Shown piece by piece: positions 11,831-24,600 of a DNA stretch of 64,000 nt. The DNA comes from Pisaster brevispinus (Eukaryota > Echinodermata > Asteroidea > Forcipulatida > Asteriidae). How positions within the stretch are numbered: the stretch's first letter is position 1; the number at the start of each line of letters is the position of its first letter. Below the pieces are notes generated by a model. The model made no database searches, was not told the DNA's origin, and saw only the letters and a program-made list of their open reading frames with translations. Location: positions 5,495,698 to 5,559,697 of the forward strand of contig JAMKCF010000015.1 in assembly GCA_023634235.1 (NCBI GenBank), in the 5' to 3' direction. A program made the position numbers and the translations under genes.

Positions 11831-14800
11831 CTGGAGCCAAAAAGCAAATTCTGTTAACCCTCTTGCTACCAAATTGTTTCGACAAACAACCGCTGGCGAC
11901 TGAACCGTCTGACTGCTGCGTGAGGCACATATTCTAACCCAACAGCACACATGTGCTCAAATTTTTTCAAACTCTATTTCCACCAGAAAAAACAGCCCGG
12001 TCTCTCTTTGTGTCTGACGGTCCACCCTTATTATTGTGAATGGGTCTGCAGGGAACCTGGCAACATAGATGGCCACTTTATTATTATAGATTGGTAACTA
12101 ACTCCAGAAATTAATGACCATAAAAACTTACGTAGTGAGAAGCTCTGCAGCTGTTGATAGTATATACTATTTTAGGAAAGGATTTCTTTCTTAGTAATAA
12201 AGTTTGGATAATTTTTCACCCAACCAAATTTGACTCTGAGAAACGATTCATGCATAAATTGTTTCTCCAATTTCTGGGGGGTTCGCGTCTGTTTGTAAAT
12301 GCTGCGGCCAATTCGCTAAACGTGGACGGATTTGACTTTCTAGTGAAAATACCGTGACAGCTTTTTTTTGCTGTTTTCTCAGAAAGTTGCCACTGTTTTC
12401 AGCTTAAACTTCCACATGTGACTTTTATTGTATCTTTCTTTATAAATTTGCCTATGCAGTCGACTCTCGTTAATACGAGCTCGGAAGATACGAGACGCCG
12501 GTTTATATGAGGTTTTTCAACGGTCCCGAACTGTCCCATGCGTGTTTCTATGTCTTAAAAAACGGAAGATATGAGCACGGTCGTAACAAGAACTCGGATA
12601 ACACAAGGTATTTTTGCGGCCCCAAGATGTCAGAATGTATTGTTTTTCATACTTTTGTAGCGAGATCTGAAAAATATTGTTGTGTAACAAAAGCTAACTG
12701 TTCAGTCAAGGTTCAAAAATTTTATTCTCATTGCCAAACTATTTATCAGATCGGACCGGCCATGCAGTTCTGTTTGATCCAACACCAGAAACATTTCGTT
12801 CAGCATAGGTGCTACCCAGTAACGAATCACATCATGGTCACATGAACGGCAAGTTTGACATCACTTTGCTCTGACTTTTATCTTGAGTTGTAAAATATTA
12901 AATTTCTATGATCTTAGTCAAGAAAAATGCATTTTTCATTGATACTTTTGTGTACAGGCTGCTCGTGAGAACTGCACTAGGAAGCAAACTACTCCATTCT
13001 AGCCTATACACGTGTGTAGAGCATGCACTATGACGACATGTATATACATGTACATGTAATAGTGCACTGCATTTAAGATGAGGTTCGGATAAGTCAAGGA
13101 AAACGGACCTTGTATTAATTAAAGTTGACTTTATATATCAGCTTACGTTGACAAAAACCAATCTTTGACCCTACCTTTACGGAGAGCAACATTGACTTAC
13201 TTGAGAAAGGTGTGCAGGTACACATAGAGGAAGGATGCCATGAGAAATTGACAGTCGAAGCGATCCATGATTCCTCCGTGTCCTGGGATCACATCACCAA
13301 AGTCCTTCAAAATATGCAACAAAAAATAAAACATTTAGTTCATCACCTTTTCCCCGCAAAGCAGAGCTGCCAACACTTGCAGCTTGCAATCAGGGATGGT
13401 ACAACAATCAGGGAGACAAATTCGAATTACATTTAACAAAACAGGGAAAAAGTTTTCCATACTCAGGGAGTTTTCCTAAATTTGTTCATCAAAACATGGA
13501 AAGGTTGGGGTTTTTTCCAGGGAAATTTCTGGAGAATCAGGGCGAGTTGTCAGCTCTGTACTACACACACAGCAATCGGAATTATGGCATGCAAAACTTA
13601 AGCGGGTCAACTCCTCCGGCAGGCAACCGGTAGGTTCTGAAGGTCGGAATCTGGGCTTAATTTCATAGAGCTGCTTAAGCAGAAAATATTGCTTAAACGT
13701 TTTCTGCTTAGCAGAAATGAGCAGGATACCAGTCAAAGATTGTACATGTGAAATGGTATTTTGGCTGGTAAACTTATTCTGGTAAGCATCATTTTGCTGT
13801 GCTTAGACACTTGTTGTGCTTAAGCAGCTCTATGAAATTGGGCCCTGGTGTTATTCTCGCGCCTCAAAGTGTGAGGTCAGATGTTCGGACTCAAATGTAC
13901 CCGTGGCAACCTACCTTGATCTTGAAGGCTCTCTTGAATCCGCTTGCAAAGAATCCTCCGAAAGGACTGACCAGCGACGCAAAGAGACCAATCATAGCTG
14001 CGTGTAAGTACACCGGCAGGGTAGTGAATGTCTCCCAGTGGATGCCGATCTGAAAATGTGTAAACATTTAGTATTTAAAGCAAGCGGACAACATTGGAAA
14101 GTGTTCAAAGACCAGTGTCCGCACTTTATGTGACATGTACATGAAATAACAAACCTGTGAAAGTTGAAGCTCAATTGCTCATCGGAGTAAATACTGAAAA
14201 CAAAACTTACATTTTCAATGTTTCCAAACATTGGGTTTTTGACTTGCGTGATCAAAACTAATTGGTTTAACTCGTTTTTATCAAAAATATAGCATTTCAA
14301 GCAAAAATGTATCAAGTCCACCAGACTGAAGCTCTGTTTTTTTCCTCAGCAGAAGAGTGCGTGTTTAAGTCCTGGTCTCGACACTTGTGTCCTAAAGCAA
14401 GACACTTAACCAGTTATTCCTTTGTCTTTCGGATGTGATGCAAAGCCGTAGGAACCGTGTGTTGTGTGATGCATGTCATGAAAGAACCGAGTTACACTTA
14501 TCGTTGAAAAAAACGTGTCTAGAATGGTTGGTTGCAATAACTTTGCGCCAAAGCACCTTGTACACCGTTACAAGGTGCTACATGTGTGAATATGTCAAAG
14601 TGGTCTTAAAATTCCAAAAATATAGCTATGCATACCTGTAGATGAAATAATACTGAGCGCTTTGGGAGTGGGACATCCTTTGGGTGTGAAAAGTGCTTTT
14701 AAAGGACTGCATATTATTAGTATAATTGTTATTATGTAAGAGCAAAGAAGTAAGCAAACAAGCAAACAACATCAAAATCAACAGTTTAGAGGCTAATTCT

Positions 14801-15620
14801 TACCTGGCCTAGAACTGACTGAACAAGCATGGGCACGTTGTACTCTCTTGGTTGGTAGGTACTAGAGGGTTCACATTCCATCACAAACTCCCCTCGGTCC
14901 TCGTCAAACTGCAAACAAACAAAAAACATCGAGCCCATCAAATGTCTTTACCAGCCATTTAATACCTTATTGCTGAAATAAATTATGAATTATATCAAAA
15001 ATATCAAATGACAAGGACCTGTGTGTATAAAACAAATACAGGATGCATTTTATTCATACAATAAAGCAGAATATAATCACTCGTTGAACTTTTGACTGTT
15101 CTATTTCACGAGGCGAAGCGCGAGGAACAATCCAGACTTCACCTCGTGTTTATATTACGGCCGACAGAAAATTGCATCAGCTATTTCACTTTTAATATTC
15201 TACAACTTAAGCGCTATAAATTAATAACAACCGTTGAAACCCTAGTGTAATTAATTCTTGTCTCCTCAAAATGTTGTCTGATCAACTTAAGAAAGGATCC
15301 CTAATTTCATTGAGCTCTAGAATTACACTCTGATTTAATAGACCCCAAAATAATTGATGAATTATATTTTCGTTACGATATTCTGCTATATTGTACTCAG
15401 ATTAGTGTTTTCTAGATTTGGTGACTAAATTTTTTTACGAAGCATTTTTTTAAATAACATTTTCAGCAGTCTGTGTTTTTTTTAACTGTCTAATTTTTAT
15501 TGTATCTTTGTACAAGTTGGGACCCATGGGAGACTAGTGGTTACCACTAAATGGGCCACCCAGTTGAAATACGAAATAAATAAGTAAATAAAAAAATAAA
15601 GAAAAAATAAATAAATAAAA

Positions 15621-15651
<31 letters not shown>

Positions 15652-18600
15652 AGAAAAAACAAGTAAATAAATACATAAATAAATATATATATAAATAAAT
15701 ATTTACAACTCTGATTGGCTATATTTTCCCGCTTTTTTCTGGATACTCTCCCTTAATCCTTTGCTCCTCTTTTTGCTATAAATGGATATGTTTGTGTTTG
15801 TTCTTGTTTATGCCTCTGACGAAGGTCCGGATTGGATCGAAAGCTAAGGCCATCTCCCCTACTAATTTTATAAATAAATATATATATAAATAAATAAAAT
15901 AAATGAATAAATATGCATTCAATATCTGTAAAATATATCTATATTTTTTTCTTTAGAAAGTGATAATTGCTGGGTTTAAGAGACAGGACCTTTTGTTTGG
16001 GAAGCAGTTTGCAGCAGTTATTTCTTTTATGGCGTGTGTTAGCAGCAGACTATGAAAGTGGGTCTCCTAATTTGAAATAGCTCGGTCTGTTGTAAATAAC
16101 AAGTGCTTTAAAGAGGCCGGTAGACAAAGTGCTACATACAAAGTGTGTTTTATTATTGATAAATAGACTCACCTCAGGTGGGCAAATGAAGAATTCATAT
16201 CTCATCAGGAAACTGGAAATCTGAAGAAAACCGAGAGAAACAACAATTACAATTTTCGATTGAAACTATTTTCTGTCTTCGATTAACGGGGGGAAAAAAA
16301 ATCGAAAATTAGTGAATATTTAAGGGATTTTGTACACTTAATATCGGGCTTACTTTAATTGCAGTGCAATCAAAATAAGTAACGGTGATGTGTGGCCAGT
16401 CACTGAACATGTTCAGGGCCAACCCTGCATTGGAGCCCCCTCTTCAAGGTATGACTGCTGGGTTCTATAATCCCACTGTTGGATTCTGATGAGTGATAAG
16501 GGGTAAATACAAATTAGTCAAACTTACAAATACGATGAAGATGACAGTGGAGAAGCAAGCTCCGATGAATCCTTCCCAGGTCTTCTTGGGGGAGAGCTTG
16601 ATCAGAGATGTCCGCCCAAAGAAAAATCCTATCAACGACACACAAACACAAAAACACTCAAGAAAACAGTCTAGAATTGGAGATCCTAAATTCTGGAATG
16701 GAAAAAAATTTGTACTAAATCTTTCATGAATTTGAAAGTATTGTGGCATGTCGTGGCTGAGCATTTAGTTAGTGCAACGGACTCGAGTTCTGGTGGCTAA
16801 GTTCATGGGTGTGGGTTTGAATCCCTGTCATGACACTTGTGTCCTTAAACAAGATACTTAACTAGAATTGCTTCTCTTCACCCACGGGTAATTGGGCACA
16901 TGCGAGGGCAGAGATGGTAATTGATTTAGCTTAGTGTGCATTATACTTGGCAGCACAGGCTGTATACTCCTACGGGAGCTGAGATGGTTTAACCCTCCTA
17001 CAATCGGTGCCTTTTTTAAACAAGTTGATACACCATTTGAAACCATTCAAGTGAATGGTTTTGAATGGTGTGATAACTGTGCACACAGTCGGTTCCCCAA
17101 ATGGTTTTGAATGGTGGTGCAGCTGGTACAGAATCCTATGAGGATTGTTGTAAGTGGTGCATCAAGGATCCCACTATGTCATGACTTTGAGTGATACCAG
17201 GCGGTGTGGGGTTGATCAATCTGCCCCTGGCAACGAGGTTACCATACACTATGTCATAGCATGGTCATAGACACTACAGGATTTGTTTAACAGCTTGCTG
17301 ACCATCTGAAACCATTCGCCTACGGTAATGCACATAGTACAATGTATGCACAGCTCAAAACCATCTGAATGGTTTTTAGTGGTAGTACAGCTTATCATCA
17401 ACACTGCTCAAATGGTACTGCCATGTGTGTACAAAAACGATGGGGTTTTAAACGTTAGCGAATTTTGAATGGTTTTGAATGGTGTATCAGTAGGAGGGTT
17501 AAAGAATGAAATAAATGGTCCAGCGCCCAGCCAGGGGTAATAATGTTGGAGCGCAATGAGCGTCACTGATTGACGGATTTGAGCACTATTTAATGAACCG
17601 ACTATTATTATTATTATCATAAGAACCGAAGAAGTTACATAGTACCTAAAATTAAAACAAGCCCTAAGGCACCTTTGCTGGGATTCGAAACCTCCAACTT
17701 GTGCATTGCAGAGTACATTCAATGCTGTAGCCATCTGACCGTAGTTATTTGGGGAGTGGGGGGGGGGGGATACATTCGAAGGTTTGGGGTAACTACAAAT
17801 CCAAGGACAAAGAATTATGAAATGTTATTTTGGGGTTGGTGTTAAGTTCTTTCTTACCAAACATGTACGCCATGATGTCGTTACAGATGACCGCAGTCGT
17901 GGAGAGCAAGAACCAGATCAGACCCTCAAACATGCTCTGCACAATCAGGTTGGACTGTGTGACGACAATCAGAAGAGCTATGTGTGTCCAGCCAAACTAC
18001 AGACAAGGAAATAAGACAAAAAACTTCACTCGAACGAAGACTATTTTTCTATGAAATCAAATCTTCTTTTAAATGTCTATTTATACAAAATTCTTCAAAA
18101 TAACATTACCCACAGTAATTTGTTTTAATATACAATTCAATTTGTATAAAATACAAATAATTTTTATAAGTTACGTTAAAATAAACTAACACTTTGAACG
18201 AGGATGCTTATTTTTTCTGTACTGTGATTAGGATCACTAGTATAACGCAGACCCTTTATGACTTACCAGCGTGAATTGCACAAGGTATTGAGATTTCCTA
18301 AGGGACAGTACAAACAGCATAAATCCTGAAAAATAAAAGAAAATACACACATTTTTCCTCAAAAATATGTTACAAACATCAATCTACAATTAGATCATTT
18401 GTATCTGTTTTATTGAGGTTTAAGGGGGGACTGCTACTTCCCTAAAATCTGTTGGTTTGGGTTTTGTTTGTTTTTTGTTCCTGACAGTAAAAGTACCAAG
18501 CCTGATGCTCCATTTTTAGAAGTGCAGGGCAGTTTTCTGTGGTAAAGGGCACTTCTGTTTGGGAAAATTTTGATTTCTACTGGGGCATTTCAAGGGCAAC

Positions 18601-21600
18601 TTGAAAGGTTCTGAACGCCTGGTCAACTCACTGGCGAGCATTACTAAGCGTCAAAGCGTCTAAGTTGGGTACAGTGATCGATAACGACAATAAAAAACTG
18701 TTCACATACCAAACATGTACAGCCAGAACGCAATGAAGCGATAGTAGTCAATGAATGGCTGCAAGAACTCCTGTAAAATAGAAAACACAAATAATGCTTA
18801 GCTCGCTAAGTTACTGCATCACACCGACACGTATCTGGGTCCAATTTCATGGCAATGCTCAAGCAAAAAAATGCTGCTTAACATTTTTCTGCTATAAAGC
18901 AAATGAGCAGGATACCAGTCATAAATGGTACAATATGACATAGTATTTTGGTTGGTAACCTTACTCTAGTGAGCATAATTTTGTTGCGCTTATCTACTTT
19001 TTGCTCCTTAAAAACTCTATTAGCCTTTTTGGGGTATGGTGGACACTATATGCACACTATGCGCAATGGGTACAAAGTACACGCCAAGCAATGCAAATAT
19101 TTCCATGTATCAGTATTGCATAATGCATTATCCGTAATGTGAGTTGCTGGCATGTCTTTTCATTTTAACACATTTCACATACGCATTATGCACAACATAT
19201 GACAGAGACATGGATTTCCAGCCTTAAGAATAAAATACGGCAGTAGCAGGTTGTTCCTAGCACCTGCATGATTTGTGCACCTTGAGATTTAACCACGGCA
19301 GGGTGGAGGACGGAGTAGAGTGCAGGGGAAAGACTTTGGAGGGTTACAAAGGAATACAACACCCACCAGTTCCCTATGGAGAACTATCCCAAAGTAGTCC
19401 TTCATGCTCTGGCCATACACAAAGTAATTGGCCGAGAGGAGAAAGTACCAGCTAAGGGTACGGAACCAGGGAAGATCCTGGGAGCGATAGACAGCATGTC
19501 CGATGGTGATGATCTCGTGAAAGCACATCATCTCTATGAGTAGCACCTGCGTCCCGCAGCAAGAAGTAGAACAAAAAAAAACACACACACAAAAAACAAT
19601 CAGTATCACTTCATCTTTTCATTACAGATAACATCTTATTGACCCCTTGCATAGGGCAAGGCAGTTTTTCATGTAAGTAAAGAGCACCTCAATATGGGAA
19701 ACTTGAATTTGTTGGGTATGATATGGATAATTATATAGGAAACAACTATAACTGGCAAACTTGAGGGTCCAATAAACCTCTTTTGGGAGGAGTTTTGGCT
19801 CTGAAAAGAACCGTTGTTCTCGTATTGGCATTTCTTGGAGTATATTTTGCATGTCTTCAGGGAATATTACACACTTTCATATCTTGCTTTTATTTTTATA
19901 GCAAAAGTATAAATAACATTTTGGTGGTCTTCAAATACCCTTTTCTTAAATTTTAACAGTAGTTAAAAATAAAAATACCCTCACTAGAAATACATGCAAG
20001 CAGCTGGTGACTGTATTAAAAAAATGCTCAGAATCTACTGTGTAAAATTTGCAACAACTTCAGCCAGAATTATCTCACAGATAGTATGGTAGGTGGTGGG
20101 ATTGTGCTATTTTGATGATACAAAAATACATGGAATTCAGCGCACAGTCAGAGTATGTCATGAGAGAGTTTTTGGCTAAGAGCCATCATAGATTTGTGCT
20201 TTTGAAAAAAACATAGGTGGAATAAGCAAGCAATGGCAGCCATTTTGAACTTTTTGAAAATTGCTTCCAGGCCTGGAATTACATGAAAGCCAGGAAGGTG
20301 TCCTCTGTTGCCCCTAGTCTTGGCCTTGGTGCCCCTTCAAATGTTTCCCATGGACTTTATGATCTTCCAATGGGAGTACCCTTTGCAAATTTTGAAAAAT
20401 GAAAATGCACCTTGCCCTCACAAAGTTGAAATTCCAGGCCTGTTATTCTACCTAATTTTTTTTTAAAATTCAAATCCGAGTTGGCACTTTTAGCCAAATA
20501 TCTTTCTCATAATAATACTTGGTTCTTGTAACGCGCTTTATCACATCCCTAGGGGCGTATCAAAGCGCTCAGTATTTTTTTTTTCCTGCAAGGTATGTGG
20601 AGCTACATTTTAAAGTATGAGACCTACATGTATTCCTTTATAGCACCATGTAATGGTTTACGAGGTGCTGTGGCGCAATATGCTGCCAATCAAACCAGGA
20701 ACACCCGGGCGGACCCCTTCTCTTTACGATAAGTGCACTGGGTTCTTTTACGTGCGTTACACAACACACGCGACCAACGGCTTTACGTCCCATCCGAAGG
20801 ATGAAGCAATCATGGTTAAGTGTCTTGCCTAAGGACACAAGTGTCACGACCGGGACTCGAACCCACACTCTGCTGATCAGAAACACCAGCCGTCGATTCC
20901 ACCAAACTCTTCCTAACTTAGGATTAATCTTAGGACTTAGGACGAGTCCCAGCCTTGCACTGTAACATGTAAACCTTAAGATTAATCCTAAGTTAGGACT
21001 AGTTACTCGTCCTAACTCGTCAAAGGATTAATTCTAGCGTTTCGTGAAATCGGCTGCTGAGCTTGAGTCCAGTGATCTTATCCGCTCGGCCACGACACGC
21101 CATAAATACTCTGACTGTGTGCCAAATTCCATGCTTGTATCATCAAAGGTACAACTCCCTCAAATTTTCCCTATGCCTATAAACTGTAGATCTAAGAAGC
21201 CCCCTCGGGGAAGCCTTTTTTTTAGGGATAAACTTACGAGACAAGTCAGTGCGACCGGGCCCCAGTATATGATGAATGAAAACGCCCCGACCATAATGAC
21301 GGAGAAACCCCCACGGATGAACCAATTCTGCCATCTGGAACGGGAATAACAAGATTCGTAAATATTTTGTAGTATGCTGGTCTCCATTTTGGAGGAGCGC
21401 ATGGAATCAGAGAGTGAGAGACTGTATGTTGATAAACACCAGGGTCAAACTTTATAGAGCTATTGATAGAGCACAGAACTGAGCAAACTTCTTTGCTGAA
21501 AAGAGTGGGGCACCAGTTGCAGCAATGCAGACTGTATGGAATTTTGGCTGGCATGGCTGGCAGACTGTTTCTGCTGACCAAGATTTAAATGTGCTCAGGA

Positions 21601-24600
21601 AGTTTTTGTACCACCCGGTTTTAGAGCTGCTTAAGCAGAACAAACATACTGAAACATTTTCTGCTCAGCACAAATAAGCAGAGTACCAATGACGTACGGC
21701 GCGTGTGACAAGGTAATTTGGCTGGTAACCTTGTTGTGGTAAGCATGAACTGCTTAGCTACTTTTTGTGCTATCGTAGTTCTATAAAAATGTGCCCTGTA
21801 CTTGAACAGTGGAGCTCAAAATATCCAGTACAACCCATGTATCTGGGCAAAAACAGAATTGAAGTCCAGAAGGACATGTAAAATGCTTTTCATTAAATTT
21901 TCATTTGCCCACACCTTTGAAGTTTGTTTGCAGTAATTATCAAGGGGAGAATTGCTTGTGCGGCTTCAAGATTATCAACAGATCAAAGAATTAAAAACTT
22001 TAACATTACCCCCAACCAGGGGGAAAAGTATTTGTATGCAGTCTTTATCAAATGTCGAGGACACTTTCAAGCGATACCAGAGATGCAAAATATTGCCAAT
22101 TTTAAGCAAGCCAGGAATTAAACAGAACCCATGGAGGCCATGGCCTTCGTTGCCCTGGTCTTGGCCTTGGTGCCTCTTCAGAAGTTTGCAAAATGAAAAT
22201 GGCTTTGCCCTCTCAAAGATGAAATTCCAGGCCTGTTAAAGACAGTTCCAAACTGCCAATTATACTTTTGATTGTCAAACCCATTGACGGGACAGTCCCA
22301 ACCCCATGTATAGTTTAGCATGTCACAACTATAGTTTGGCCTGTCCCAACTATAGCTTGGCCTATTCAAACCAGTTTGGCCTGTCCCAACTATAGTTGGG
22401 CCTGTTCCAACTATTGGCTAAGTCTCCACCATAGATTGGACATCCCAACTTCAATCCCAATTACAGTTTGGCATCCCATTCACTGTCGTAACAAAACCTT
22501 TTTCTCAAGGTGGAGGTGCAACCCAAGTACACTTGTACACAAAGACAAACATTTTTTAAAGAGTAGACCTAGCACATAGGCAACATCGTTTACAAAACAA
22601 CTGCCCTCACTGAGAACAGCCACTAGGCTAGACGAGGTTTTAGTTTGCGCTCAAATTCAAAGAAAAACTGGACCAAGCACTAGATGGCTGTTTAATCCCT
22701 TGGACAGGATTGTTAAAGTGAAGTTTGTAGCTTTGCATGGTGTGGATCATAATAATATAGTTTGCATGCTTACTACATGTACTACAGTTTTTCTCATGAC
22801 AGGATTAGTGTTCAGAGAGCGAGTGATACTTACCTTGGGGGTAATCCCTTAAGAATAGTCGGAATCGTATCTTTCTGCGGAGCGATGGGAGGATCCACAA
22901 TCTGCGGCAGACCAATATCTTCAGGTGGAGTGCATCCAGAGGCTGGTTTCTGCACATTAAAGTTAAAGACAAGGCCTGGCTTTTAAAAAAACATAATAAC
23001 TTTCAGAGTAAATGAAGTCTTTCACAGCAGAGCTAGGTTACCAACCAAAATACCATGCAGTGTACATTACATTTGACTGGTTCCCCTTTACTTTTCCGAT
23101 TTTTTGTGTTTTTCTCACCAGCTAAATAAAATTGATCTATACACTGTAGATGGTTCCTGATACTTGCTACATGTATCTTTACGGACGAATTGGGTTTTGG
23201 CTTTGAACTGCACCAAATGTTCAAATTTTGCTTTGTGGCCGAGTGGTTCAATGACCAATCATACAAGGAATTTGACAAAACTCCTACGTGCTCCATGCCG
23301 TATTACGCAAAACGCATAGTTGTTGTGCGTTCAAAATATTATACAATATTGCCTGTTGAGTTGGCCAACTTTGCGGTGTGTGACATCAAGTGGATACTTA
23401 AATCTAAAAAGGTTCAACTTGAACAAAATCACTCAAACTAAATTGACTACTTCAAATCCTTTTTTATTTTGTCATGTTTGTGTCAAGTTGTTATTTTGTC
23501 AAGTGTGAAGTTTTCCTCCCTGTAATTTTGTTGAAATTTGTTTGTCAGCTACACCGCTTCCTCCATGGCTACACCATCAGCAGGAACTTTTCAATCATCT
23601 TCTGCTGCGCACTTGTACATGTTTGTAATGTTGTTTTATTCACAATGTAATGAATGTACATGTGTGTGTAGACTACGAATCTCCGCCATGAAAATGGATG
23701 CGAAGCAACTTGCAGGATCCTGCCATTTGGTCAAGGCTTGTATCTGGCGTTATTCACAAGCCAAAAAGTGTGACGTCAGATTTTCAGGCTAGTGTGTGTA
23801 TAACAGAAAACACACACACATTTCACCAACAGAGGGCGTTATTCTGTTATCACACAGGTTAACAGTGTCTGATGTAAACACATCACACAAAACAGCTACT
23901 TCAAAGTTCAAATTCAGTTTTGTGATGCACTCATTTTACAATAAAAAGAGTCCTTTTTGAAAATGGGAAAAAATTACTTAAACTTGTCTCCAAACTCACG
24001 TTAAAATGGTGTAAAACTAAAATGCCACTCTGTCTGATACCCTCCAAGTGCAATTTTTTCAAAAACAAAAAACAGTTGAGAATATTTAAATAGTTCATTA
24101 CTGAATTCTGCTAATAGTTATTCAAAACAAAAAATCAATTATTTTTATGCGGTTAATCATGACTATACTCCACTGGAGGGATGAACTGAAAAATGGGAGA
24201 TATAGATTAATAATTGCATTAATAATATCATTCATATATTCATAACAAACATGGCGTGTGTCGTGGCGTGTCGTGGCCGAGCAACGAACTCAAGCTCTGG
24301 TGTTTCTGATCAGCAGGGTGTGGGTTCCATTCCTGGTCGTGACACTTCTGTCCTTAATTAAGCAAGACACTTAGCCATTAATGCTTCGTCCTTCCGATGG
24401 GATGTAAAGCCAGAGAGTCCGTGTGTTGTATTAAAAAAACTATCAATGCACATAAAAGACGGACCAGGCAGTGTACACGTCAGATACTGGATAGTAAGAC
24501 TAAGACTAACAGACTAAGAAGTAAGAGAAGGTGTTTGACCTGGGTGTGTTTTATCTTCAAATTCAATTCAATCATTGTGAAGAAGGCTGCACTCAAACAA

